A stretch of 64,000 bases of DNA from contig OY986440.1 in the NCBI GenBank assembly GCA_963920525.1, positions 21,145,651 through 21,209,650 on the forward strand, written 5' to 3'. The position numbers were made by a program, and so were the translations under genes. Under the pieces are notes generated by a model. That model ran no database searches and was not told where the DNA came from. It saw nothing but the letters and a program-made list of their open reading frames with translations. The stretch is from Dichetophora obliterata (lineage: Eukaryota; Arthropoda; Insecta; Diptera; Sciomyzidae). Positions 35,737 to 45,849 of this stretch are shown here, piece after piece (positions within the stretch are counted from its first letter, which is position 1; each line of letters opens with the position of its first letter).

Positions 35737-36017
35737 TCAATTGAAGAAATTATAGTGAACGCCATTGCCGTGTGGCATGCCCACACCCGCCGGTACATAC
35801 GTCGTGGCACCGGGCGTGCATTTTGCACAGTTGCGCTTGAGGGTTGGCCGTTGTTTGGAAGCATGACAATGCATAGCAAATCTCAATTCTTCAGCCATTT
35901 CGGCACACAACGACTGACGTTCGGTCTGCGCGTTCTTCTTAGAGTTCCAACAAAATTCCAAAATGGCCACAACAACAGCCAGTGCTAGGCCACACAGGAG
36001 CACGACAAAAACACCAC
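35737..36017 (-). CDS. Kainate-type glutamate receptor, last coding exon (M4 and C-tail)
   Basis: Read on the minus strand from acceptor CCGCTAG. It completes GG then VFVVLLCGLALAVVVAILEF (fourth membrane helix) and WNSKKNAQTERQSLCAEMAE, the conserved kainate-receptor juxtamembrane tail. A short cytoplasmic end GVHYNFFN and TGA stop follow (35737-35739). It joins the previous exon (ENIG|) in phase 1. Similar to vertebrate GRIK C-terminal regions. Confidence 0.92.
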
Positions 36018-36086
36018 CTAGCGGATTTGAAAAAGTTTAGTTTAGTCAAATGTCATGCAGAACCTTGTCAGCTTTATCATAATTAC

Positions 36087-36477
36087 CAATATTCTCCACG
36101 CCCAATGCATTAGCTTTTGACTCCTTGCTCTTGTCATCTCGATTACAGACGTCGCCGGTATTCTTCCACCATTTATCATAGAGTATTTGAATGATGCCTT
36201 TCTCCTGTAGCTCCAGTATGGCCAACGAAATGATGTCACGCCATTGCGAGCCCTTGGGCGTGGCAATACCATAGCCCTTGGAGTCCAGCAATCCACCTAT
36301 TTGCGTTAAATTGCAGTCGCGTTGCACTGCAAAATCCAGCATGGTGGATTCCATGAGAAAGGCGTAGTTTCCCTCCATGACACGCTTGATACCCTCCTCA
36401 TATGTTTTCACAAAAACCGAAGGCTTACGATTTTCCATGTAGCGCCACATCTTTTGATATATACCGATTTTTGAGTC
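36087..36477 (-). CDS. Kainate receptor exon: S2 ligand-binding lobe
   Basis: Encodes [39 protein letters not shown] (the Glu of MEST is the agonist-binding acid), [20 protein letters not shown] and NALGVENIG. This is kainate-type S2 with very clear similarity to GRIK proteins. The donor is ATTG|GTAATT at 36086. Upstream it is separated from the M3 exon by a 60-nt intron. Confidence 0.93.
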
Positions 36478-36537
36478 CTTTAAAGAGATATTCATTAAGA
36501 AAGCAGATAGTTTAGCATCTAGTTTAGTAAGCAATAC
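36478..36537 (-). other. 60-nt in-frame, stop-free intron (exitron-like)
   Basis: GTATTG...TTAAAG interrupts the conserved MTFFR|DSKIGIY at the codon boundary. It is exactly 60 nt and contains no stop in the reading frame. If retained it would add 20 residues ([20 protein letters not shown]) to the S2 lobe. Removal restores the family alignment, so I call it an intron. Confidence 0.8.
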
Positions 36538-36735
36538 CCTAAAGAAAGTCATTGTTGAACCACCTTCCAGCGTGCCGTATGAAATCTCTGTTTGTTCGGC
36601 TAGATCGGCTGCGCTCTCGATTGGCGTGATCATGCGTTCCACGGTAAGAAATGCAGCCAGGTTTGCGGTGTAGGATGAAATGATGATCAAAGTAAAAAAC
36701 CACCAGATACCGCCTACAATACGCGTTGAGGTTGC
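36538..36735 (-). CDS. Kainate receptor exon: post-pore, M3 gate and start of S2
   Basis: Starts [20 protein letters not shown] after acceptor TCTTTTCAG and contains the invariant [15 protein letters not shown] gate helix, then [19 protein letters not shown]. Phase 0 at the start, so it can accept either of the two M1-pore exons. Confidence 0.95.
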
Positions 36736-36866
36736 CTGAAAAGAAAGGCGAATCGCAAGAAACAAAAAAATGATCGTTTGCTTGAAAAATTATTGAGTGA
36801 GTGAAATGTGCAATTTGTCTTAATGTCGCCTGATTTAGATAGGAATTTAATGAAGTGCATACAGAC

Positions 36867-37541
36867 CCGCGGATATAAATCGGAGCCCTGTTGCATAAGC
36901 GCTCCTATGGCGAACCAGAAGCTATTCTTAAGAGTGAAATCATTTTGAATGTTTATAAGCTCAGTTTCGTTCTCATGTTCATGATTTGCTAGTTCATCCC
37001 AATCGTAGTTTAGGCCAGTCATTGCTGTTGGCGATTCAGCACCAGCAACTGACAACTCTTCGTGGATTTGTTCATTATCGCTGCTGTGGCTGGAAACAAT
37101 GTCACTGTCGTCAATGTCATCATGTGGCGGCTGTTGCCGTTTTACAGGTGCTGCACTTCGTTTATGACATGCAACTTCGTCTGAACGGTTCTTGCTGATA
37201 GCACAGCTTGGATTATTTTCGCCAGTTCCACTATAAGTTTCAGCCAACTTTGACTGTCTCAACAGCTCAGACCCCGGGAAGTGTAGTTTCTTAAATGGTT
37301 TGCGAGCTTCCTGCAATTCGATTTGCTCTCTTTCGAATTCTGCTTGTCTGATTTGAGCAAGTAGATGATCACAGGCCATTGAACAGGGTGGTTTGGAAGA
37401 TACCCATTCTATTGGTGAAAAGCGTGCCACCATCCATATGGTCAGCGATACCAACACATAGCCCAGTGCTATGTAGCACCATATCTCAACAGCTAACGGA
37501 TTCATGAATGAGAAGAAACGCGTCTGAGCACGCTCTGATTT
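36867..37541 (-). CDS. Kainate receptor M1-pore exon B (Q form, with 139-residue insertion)
   Basis: Acceptor CACTTGCAG, then KSERAQTRFFSFMNPLAVEI, the M1 helix and ARFSPIEW. A long cytoplasmic M1-M2 insertion follows, rich in charged residues and Ser. The exon ends DFTLKNSFWFAIGALMQQGS DLYPR. The Q/R-site codon is CAA (Gln, 36891-36893) and the +4 residue is Asp, predicting a calcium-permeable, polyamine-sensitive pore (family knowledge). It is 675 nt against 258 nt for exon A, the difference being the insertion. The donor CGG|GTCTGT is weaker than exon A's GTATGT. Phase 0 at both ends. It has no S1 exons of its own. Confidence 0.92.
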
Positions 37542-37939
37542 CTGCAAGTGCGATCAGTAAAGTTTTGACATTCGAAAAGTTTGAGGTTGAGGATAAAAAA
37601 TAACTCGTATTGTAACATGACTACTGCTATTTGAGATAGTGAAAATACTGGGGATTTCAAACGGGATCATTCAGCGTATCTTAAAGCCAGTAATCGACAG
37701 CTTTGCCCCAAAAGCTTTTCCCACCAAAGTAAAAGCAAAAAGAGCTTTGGGAAAAGCTGTCGACCACTGCTTTAAGCATTAAAAAGCCATACAATTATTA
37801 AATAAAAAAAGCATAACGTCAATAGTGAATAAATCAATTTACTTTATAATGTATTTATGTAATATATTTTATATATGAATAAAAGTATATAATTCTTTAA
37901 GTTCATGCCTTCATTAACATCCTCTGCTTTTTATATATG
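37542..37939. other. Receptor intron, nothing recognised
   Basis: Intron between the alternative M1-pore exons. It includes an AATAGTGAATAAATCAATTT stretch at about 37821 that recurs at 40432, just before another copy of the same MITE. This suggests a local duplication. Confidence 0.55.
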
Positions 37940-40204
37940 CACTAAGGGAAAAAAGAATAATTAGACTTATGCAAAATCGTATTTATTTTTTCAAAAAAAA
38001 AAATAAATGGTTGTTTTTGAACCAATAACGCATTTGCATAAAACAAATATGTACAGTGGCTCACAACGAAAGTCGGGCAGGCATTTCTTAGCACTTTTGC
38101 ATTGATTTCAGAAATGAAAACGTATGAAGATTATTGCAATATATATTTTTTTCAAAACGTTATTTTTTGGTGAACAAAATTAAACACAAATATAATTAAA
38201 AAATTAGAACATAACGGTGAAACAAATTTAAATCGAAACAAACCTATAAAAACAAGCTCACATTGTAAATGTAAATTATAGTCATTTAACCGTTATTTCT
38301 GCTTACAACTTTTTACTACTGTTGGAATAACTTCAGTCAAACGCAAAACTTAAAAAAGTAAATATTTCTCGAAAAGTGCATCAATCAACACTGGCAGAAA
38401 GGCAGATCCGAGCGACAAATTTCACAAATCGCCTTAAAAAGTAAATGAACAGTGCACGATATAGTCAAGCATTATATACTAGATAAGAGAATATGCAATA
38501 TGCAATAAAGAACGTACAGTAGCTAAAAATAAACTTATCTCCAAAGATGAAAGGTATTTTTTAAGAGAAATAATAAAAGATCCATTTTTATTTGCACTAA
38601 AACTAGAGGTCATGTTAAAACTCAATTTGAAAAAGAGTGTACACTCACAAACAATTTGAAGAGTTTTGAGTAAAAAATTGATTAAATAGAAGAGTAACAC
38701 GAAAAAAGCCATGTATTAGCAAGAAAAATGAAATAGAACGCCCTAATTTCGTGCATGAGCAGATGACCACAGACTTTCTGTTCTGGAGCAAGGTTAATAA
38801 AACAGAAAACACTAGGATCTTTAGCACTTTTAAACACAGTACAGGTGTTTTTTAGTGCAGGTTTTGTTTACCGATAAGAGTTTATTTAATGTATATGGTT
38901 CAGATGGAAAGCGAAAACCGAATGAAAAATTTTGCAATAAAAATTCTAAACATACGATTAAGCATGGTAAAGTATCAGTCATGGGTTGGGGCTGCTTCTG
39001 ATGTTTGAAGGATTCATTTTATTGAAGGTATAATGGACAAAAATATGTTCCTTGACAGTCTCATGGCGCAAGTAAAAGAAAGTGCGGGTAAGTAAGGAAT
39101 TGCAGACAATTTTTGGTTTTACCAAGACAATGACCTGAAACATACGACGCTCTTGGTAAAGAATTGTGAACTTAATATTTGTCCAAATGTCATAAAAACA
39201 ACCTCACAAGGCCCAGATTAAAATGTTATAGAACATCTATAAGATGAACTTGGACCCTGAGTGCAGTATCAGAGACGGGCAACTAAAGATCCAATTCTAA
39301 AAAACAAAGTATCCTAAGTGAAGAATGGAATCAGATTAGAGCTGATGTTTGTAAAAATTTGGTTGCACCCATTTAGTTTTAGCATTGAATTCCTTATCTG
39401 CCCGACTTTCAATGTGAGCTCGTTTTTAAAGCTTTGGTTTGATAATTTTGTTTTAGCGTTATGTTTTAACTTTTTAACTATGTTTCTGTTTAATTTTTCT
39501 CACCAATAAAGAACGTTTTGAAAAAATATTTACTCCAAGTTTCTTCTTACATTTTCATTTCTGAAACCAATGAGAAAGTGCTAAGAAATGCCTGCCCGAC
39601 TTTCGTTGTGAGCCACTGTATATATTAAAAATAAATTTAAATAGCTTTTTTGTTTAATTTAAGCTTGCGCTTTTTTAATAAGACTTTTTAAATAATTAAT
39701 TTTTAGTAAAACAAGAACGTACTTATAAAGATTTTAGCAAAAAAAAATTTTCAAAATGCAAATTATCATATTTTTTAGTTAGAGCATCATTACTGCTAAG
39801 TCACCAAAAAGTTGTTATTTATTTAAAATAAAAATATATCTAAATGTTTTATTTTAATAAAATATAACTTGATTTTAAAGTTATCCGCTATCGTTTGTCT
39901 GCCAGTTGCATTTGCATCATTGGTTCAATTGGATTTTTGGTGGTGTATCTATAAGCAGCATGTTGGTACTTTGCCATAGCGTGCTAAATACTTTAGGCCA
40001 CAAGCCAATTGACCTAATACAGACTACCAAACCTTACAGCAAACATAAAATCATTTTTATATTTGGTGCCATTGGTAATGTGATTTATTTGATTGTAAAT
40101 AATTAATAAATTTTGAAAATTCATTTTATTTATCCACGTAAATATTTAAACTTTAATTTTTGCACGAGCGTCAACAATTTTAGTATTCGTTACTTCCCTC
40201 AGTG
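37940..40204. mobile_element. CACTGAGGG MITE, inverted copy C, split by a Tc1 element
   Basis: Left terminus CACTAAGGGAAAA at 37940, right terminus inverse CACTGAGGGAA at 40204. A Tc1 element (38054-39618) lies inside. Without it the MITE would be about 700 bp, like copy B. The conserved core lies at 39880-40110. Confidence 0.8.
38054..39618 (+). mobile_element. Tc1/mariner element, degenerate, nested in MITE copy C
   Basis: Inverted termini starting CAGTGGCTCACAACGAAAGT (38054) and ending with the inverse at 39618, at least 44 bp long, flanked by TA. The plus strand holds transposase remnants: IKHGKVSVMGWGC, FYQDNDLKHT (second Asp region) and IEHL with DELGP (Glu region), with several stops. 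Confidence 0.88.
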
Positions 40205-40429
40205 TCTAACCAAGAACTATTTATGAGAGCTACCAATGAATTATTAATGGGACGATATATGTATATATACTTGGACAACATCCGTATAAAATGTATATTT
40301 GAATCGAAAAAGAAATTTGTTTTGATTATTAACAGTTTCATTTTCATTGAATCTATTAGAATAATAACTTTTATTTTCATTTGTTTCTATCAATATTGAC
40401 ATTTTTTTCAAAGTGCAAAAAGGTGTAAA

Positions 40430-41047
40430 GTTAATAGTGAATAAATCAATTTACTTTATAATGAATTTATGTAATACAAGTAATATATTTATAAATAATA
40501 GATAAATTTAAATAATTTTATTTAATTTATCCGCGCGTTACATTAAAACTTTTTTAAATAATTCATTTTTGAATAAAATATTAACATATTAATAGAGAAT
40601 TTTATAAAACAAATTTCCAAAATGCAATATGATATTTTTTAGTTAGAGCATCATTGTTACTAAGGCACCAAAATAAGTTCTTTATTTTAAATAAAAATAT
40701 TTACGAACTTGATTTTAAAGTTATCCGCTATCGTTTGTCTGCCAGTTGCATTTGCATCATTGGTTCAATTGGATTTTTGGTAGTGTATCTATAAGCAGCA
40801 TGTTGGTACTTTGCCATAGCGTGCTAAATACTTTAGGCCATAAATCCAATTGACCTAATACAGACTACCGAACCTTACAGCAAACATAAAATCATTTTTA
40901 TATTTGGTGCCATTGGTAATGTGATTTATTTGATTGTAAACAATTAATAAATTTTGAAAATTCATTTTATTTATCGACGTTGATATTTAAAAATTGAATT
41001 TATGCTAGGGGCGTGAACAATTTTTATATTTGTTATTTCCCTCAGTG
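40430..41047. mobile_element. CACTGAGGG MITE, copy D
   Basis: Right terminus CCCTCAGTG at 41047, with the conserved core at about 40740-40930. The left terminus is absent and sequence shared with the flank of copy C takes its place. It ends about 125 bp downstream of receptor exon A. Confidence 0.7.
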
Positions 41048-41171
41048 TGTACATGTTTCAAATTCCAAAGTAATCGATCTTGAGGAGTAAGCTCTAGTCG
41101 TGCATCAGCGCTGACACACGTACTTTTTTTTTGTAAAAGTGGCACTTGATCAAAGCATATTGAGCACATAC

Positions 41172-41429
41172 CTTTGGATTAAGTCCAGATCCTTGCCGCA
41201 AAAATGTCCCGGTTATAAACCAAAAGCTATTCGAGACAGAAAATTGATTTTCCACAATGTCGGATTCTTTAAGGCATGGATGTGGATTATTCCATTCGTA
41301 TGGTGAAAAGCGGGCCATCACAAATAGGGTAAACGACACTAAAAGGTAAGCGGCCAAAACGTACAACCAAATTTCCACAGCCAGTGGATTCATAAAGGAG
41401 AATAGCCGTGTTGGTTGACTAGTTGGAAC
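41172..41429 (-). CDS. Kainate receptor M1-pore exon A (R form)
   Basis: Acceptor CCGCCTAG, then VPTSQPTRLFSFMNPLAVEI, the M1 helix, ARFSPYEWNNPHPC and SFWFITGTFLRQGSGLNPK. The Q/R-site residue is Arg, encoded as CGG at 41196-41198, the codon that RNA editing mimics in vertebrates. The +4 acidic residue is replaced by Gly. Phase 0 at both ends, with a strong donor AAAG|GTATGT. There is no downstream M3/S2 exon before exon B, so it must splice over exon B to 36735. Confidence 0.93.
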
Positions 41430-41498
41430 CTAGGCGGTAAGCAAAATAATATACGGCTTATAGCTTTGGTAGTAAGGAATGCCAAAGGACAACTACTA

Positions 41499-41624
<126 letters not shown>

Positions 41625-41685
41625 CTAAAATAGCTATAACAATTAGCTCAACAAAATTTAATTTTTTTCACTGTTCCTAAATTAC

Positions 41686-41889
41686 CCGTTCCATAAGCTC
41701 GCGCACAATGCCATTCCATGAGCTGGTCTCCGGATTAAAAACGCCATACATATTATCCGGAACCAGTTCAATTTTATACTGAAAGCCCACCTGCGCTGCA
41801 ATAGCTCGTAAGAGATCAATACAAAAACCCTCGTAGCGTGCATTTCCGGTCAAGTTGGCATCCTCCTTAACCATGACGTAAGGTTTTTC
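41686..41889 (-). CDS. Kainate receptor exon: S1 ligand-binding lobe
   Basis: A 204-nt exon starting EKPYVMVKEDANLTGNARYE, then GFCIDLLRAIAAQVGF and the end of S1 (SSWNGIVRELMER). Phase 0 at both ends. Typical kainate/AMPA-type S1 with the GFCIDLL motif. Confidence 0.94.
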
Positions 41890-41956
41890 CTAAAAAAAAA
41901 AATTGGTAAGCATAAGTCATACACCGTCAATTTCAAGGGGCATCGAGTCATTTTAC

Positions 41957-42160
41957 CTTACGTGTCATGACCACCAACGTAATGTTTGCTATGTTTGCAT
42001 CATAAAATGCTGTCGGATCCGTTATGTTGACGCCTTCTTCCGAATTCCAGAAGCCTACTTTCTGTATACGTTTGTGTTTTAGCTTTAACAAGTCGATTTT
42101 GAATTTATTTCTTCTTCCTTCTAGGAAATCCACTTTTCCCGTTAGTCCATTTATTGTAGC
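41957..42160 (-). CDS. Kainate receptor exon: end of the amino-terminal domain and start of S1
   Basis: A 204-nt exon encoding INGLTGKVDFLEGRRNKFKI, the LKHKRIQKVGFWNSEEGVNI segment typical of the last strand of the amino-terminal domain, and ANITLVVMTRK. Phase 0 at both ends; acceptor CGTTCTAG. No earlier exon is recognisable between here and the right edge, so the preceding intron exceeds 21 kb. Confidence 0.92.
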
Positions 42161-42740
42161 CTAGAACGAAAAGAACCATAACGGCTGGTCAAGGAATAAT
42201 TATTAAAGGATTTAAATCAGTGGTCCCCAAACACATTGCAAGGAACCAGGCACAGTGGAGATCCTGGAGCACCTATTATGCCAATGCCCCGCCCTACTCA
42301 CATCGAGACTCAAATAACTACACGGTTAGAAATCTTGGATTAAACCTTGCGGTTTAAAAGTTAAACTTTTAAAATACTAATTCATATCTAAAAACTCTTC
42401 TGTACTAGAATTTAAACTAAAAGAAATATTACAACATCCATTTTAGCTTTTTGGTTTAAATTTAAGTATAATTCTGTATTACTGTTTGTTTTTAATACAG
42501 TCAATAGCAAATTCTAGTCAGGGCCGCCAAGAGGGGACGACGACGACGAGGTGTTTTCCCCCGGGTCCGGATTGACGGGAAAGTAAAGTAACAAAAAGCT
42601 GATTTATTGTTGAGGAAGAGAAGTGTTTTTTTTTCCCCGAAAAGTATTATTTCTCATATTTCTTACTTTGCTTTGTATCGACGATATCAAAACTTATAAT
42701 GAAACTTTCTCGTGGCTTGGGAGCTTTTGAATTTAATACG
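42161..42740. other. Receptor intron; nothing recognised
   Basis: No coding similarity. A GC-richer patch at 42240-42310 and 42520-42580 has no identified function. Confidence 0.45.
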
Positions 42741-43994
42741 TTGGTATCAGGGACCGTAACTGTTAAAAGAGATATCGAAAAAGTTAATTGAAATGGTTAT
42801 TTTGCGACTTTTTCTAAAAAAGTCAAATTTTAATTGTTATTTTTCAACAGAAAAAAATTAAACTCTTGAACGTGACTTTTAGGGCTTAAAATAACAAATA
42901 TTTCGGACTTTTACTTTTTCGGCTAATTTAACTGTGTTTTTTCAACTTTTATTTTTTAGTCAAAATATAAAGATCAGTGTCGGACTTTTATTTATTCTGT
43001 CTTTAAAAAAATCATTTACGGACTTTTATTTTTTCTGTTGGAAATAAAAATCCTTTTTATGTAATTTCTAAGATATTGTAGATAAGTTAAATTTTTGTAA
43101 AATTTGTGTAAATTATGTTGTATGTGTATTTTCCCTCCATATATATGTTTTTTCCGAAAACCTCTAAGAAAACTTTATACAGAATACCAAAACACAAACC
43201 CATTTCTCTTATGCTGGCTTTATAAAGGGTCATTTTTTAAGCGTTTGGTTTTTGAAAGTTGGGGAGAAAACAGAAAATTTGCAACAGTGAATGCAATATT
43301 TATTTGGAGCCATACATCAATGCCTGCTCAAAATATATTACCTCAGCGTTTTCCTTTAATTAAACATTTTGTATTGTCAGTTGTGTATTCTGTATAAAGT
43401 TATTTTTAAGAGGTTTTCGGAAAAAACCATTATATGGTGGTGAAAATATTCAACACAAATTTAAAAAAAATTAAATTAGCTACAATATTAAAGAAATTAC
43501 AAAAACATGATTTTTATTTCTTACAGAAAAAATAAAAGTTTGTAAATGATTTTTTTAAAAGACAGAAAAATAAAAGTCCGAAACTGATTTCTATTTTTTG
43601 ACTGAAAATTAAAATTTGAAAAATACACTGAGAAAACTGTTTGCTAAATTTGTATCGTGGTTAAGCAAAACTTGTGCTTGATTCTCAGCCGCTTCAAAAT
43701 TATGCTAAATTTCAGCAAAAACTAATCAAATTTTGCTATTTCAATTTATAATAACTAAGCAAATTTTTACTTGAATTAAGTAGAAATTTGATAATGCAGT
43801 TTATAATAACTAAGCAAATATTTGCTAGAATTTAATCAAAATTTTGCTTAATTGTTATAAACTGCAAAAGCAAATTTTGACTTAATTCAAGCAAGTATTT
43901 GCTTAGTTATTATAAATGGAAATAGCAAATTTTTATTAGTTTTTGCTGAAATCTAGCATATTATTAACATTTAATTAAATTGAAAAACTACCAC

Positions 43995-44033
43995 CATCTG
44001 GAGATTTGAACCTCGGCCGCGTGAGTGTAAGTG
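43995..44033 (-). repeat. tRNA-derived SINE-like sequence (split)
   Basis: Reading the minus strand from about 45055 to 45015 and continuing at 44041 after removing the nested hAT gives GATGGTCGAATGGATAAGCC (box-A-like D-arm), then GGTTCAAATCTCC (box B). It resembles a tRNA-Ser-type head. No poly-A or body could be defined. Confidence 0.4.
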
Positions 44034-44041
44034 CATGGGCT

Positions 44042-45014
44042 CAGGCCTGTAGCCAGACCAAGAAGACAGAGGGGCAGGCATGAATCTTGGGGGGGAAATT
44101 TTTTTATTTTTTCATTTAAATAAAAAATGTTTTTTCACATGTGAAATGAATACATTACACATATTTATTAAAAAACAGTTAATTATATAACATATACATG
44201 TACATATCTACGTATCATACCATCTTTTTATACATGAGATTAATACATAAAAAATAATATAAAAATTAATTCAGGACTTTGTAATAAAATGAGGGTAAAA
44301 ATACAAGATTTATTTAAAGTGGCTAGAAATATAAGAAAAAGTAGCGAAATGGGCTAACGTATGTGTAAGACATTTTTTAAGTAAAACAAATAAAAAAATT
44401 AAATTAACCCGCATCCGTCGATTGCATCAAATTGATGCAAATTTTTTGTTCAGATTCATATATTAAGAACAAAGATGCATGTTTTGATTTAAATCTTTTG
44501 CTTCTTTTGCTAGAATTTTGCTAGAATTAAAATTTGCAGTTTTTTCTTATTTTAAAATTAATAAACATTCATCATGCATAAAAAAAAATTTAAAAATTAA
44601 AAACATTTCAATGAATTATATATTCTTTTTGTGTTTGCATCAAATTGGTGCACAAAGTGCTTTTCATTTCTAGAAAGTTCTTATGGATGCGGGCTAAAAA
44701 ATTATTAATATTCAAATCTTATTTTTTGGTAGCAAATGTTGGCGACCCAGTAGAAATTTGAAAAATTGTAACAATTTGTCTGAAATGTTTTGTGTAACAA
44801 ATTTCATATACATATTCAAGTCATGAATAAGATGAATGTGTATATTTTTTTTGTTATTTTAAACTAAACTAATTTTAAAGCAATAAACAAATATATTTAC
44901 AAAATGCATCTTAATTATTCATTTAAAATTTTTCACTGTCTGATTTGGCCAGGGGGGAAACAGTTGTAGTAGGGGGGAATTGTCCCCCCTTGCCACTCCC
45001 TGGCTACATTCCTG
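44042..45014. mobile_element. hAT-type MITE
   Basis: Termini CAGGCCTGTAGCCAG and the inverse of CAGGAATGTAGCCAG, flanked by a perfect 8-bp duplication CATGGGCT (44034-44041, 45015-45022). 973 bp. G-rich subterminal stretches; no transposase. Contains a piggyBac-like MITE. Confidence 0.88.
44408..44693. mobile_element. piggyBac-like MITE
   Basis: Ends CCCGCATCCGT and inverse ATGGATGCGGG, with TTAA on the left and CTAA (one change) on the right. GCATCAAATTGATGCAAA and TTTGCATCAAATTGGTGC form inner inverted motifs. 286 bp. Confidence 0.7.
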
Positions 45015-45849
45015 CATGGGCTTATCCATTCGACCATCGCAGTTGTTTTTCGACCAATCGTCGCCAAATTTTCTTCATTAAGAATAAACGTGCGGTCGTG
45101 TGTTTAGAAGAAATTTGCTTGAATTGAGTAAAAATTTGCTATTTGAGTTTATTATAACTAAGCAAATATTTGCTTGAATAAGGTAGAAATTTGCTATTCC
45201 AATTTATAATAACTAAGCAAATATTTGCTTGAATTAAGTAAAGATTTGCTTTTCAGTTTATAATAACTTAGCAAAATTTTGCTTGAATTTAATCAAAATT
45301 TTGCTTTTTCCTGAAGTGATTGCAATTTAGCAATCTTTTTCTAAAATCACATTGTGATTGAGCAAAGTTTTGCTGATTTGCTTTTAAGCAAAACATTTGC
45401 TTGATTCAAGCAAATTAATTTTCTCCGTGTAACAGTTAAATAAGCCGAAAAAATAAAAGTCCGAAATAATTGTTATTTTTTTCTTTGCAATAAAAATCAC
45501 TTGCTAAGAGTTAAATTTTTGTTTTTCTATTGAAAAATAACAGTTAAAGTTTGATTTTAAGACTTTTTTTGAATATAATTGAAGTTCGAATTGAAGGGAT
45601 AGAGACAATTAATATGGACAACAACCACTAAAGGATATGTTTGACTTGTCATGGTGCATGACTTAAAGATCACTTTGTGCTATAAATAATAACTAAGGAC
45701 TAAATAATAGTTTTCGCATAGACCTCGCAATAGCTTCCCCTGATTTATACTTGTATTATTGAATTTTTTGTGTTTTGGGGGCCCGTATGTTGTAACCCCC
45801 GGGCCTGAACTAAAAACTTAGCCTGGCAATGCTGCGACTCAATATAAGG

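Larger units (their letters stand above)
43625..45429. mobile_element. CACTA-like non-autonomous element
   Basis: Termini CACTGAGAAAACTG and the inverse of CACGGAGAAAATT, flanked by TA on both sides. Many subterminal copies of AAGCAAATATTTGCTTGAAT in both orientations. It hosts a tRNA-like SINE piece and a hAT MITE. Confidence 0.82.
42745..45600. mobile_element. Foldback element with three further elements nested in its right arm
   Basis: The left arm (42745-43270) and right arm (43310-43624 plus 45430-45600) are inverse copies. For example, TTTCGGACTTTTACTTTTTC pairs with GAAAAAATAAAAGTCCGAAA at 45448, and TTTTTCCGAAAACCTCTAAG pairs with AAGAGGTTTTCGGAAAAAAC. The right arm is interrupted by the CACTA-like element at 43625-45429. 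Confidence 0.78.

Noticed and set aside
41196..41198. The Arg codon as a product of RNA editing
   Set aside because: This is genomic DNA reading CGG, so Arg is encoded directly; a sequencing error is possible but the +4 Gly is also changed, suggesting a real R-type pore.
41172..41429. Exon A as a separate, truncated receptor gene
   Set aside because: No M3/S2/M4 exons lie between it and exon B, both exons fit the same flanking exons in phase, and exon A has intact splice sites.
43104..43397. 97-codon ORF in the centre of a foldback element
   Set aside because: It spans the palindrome centre and has no recognisable domain.
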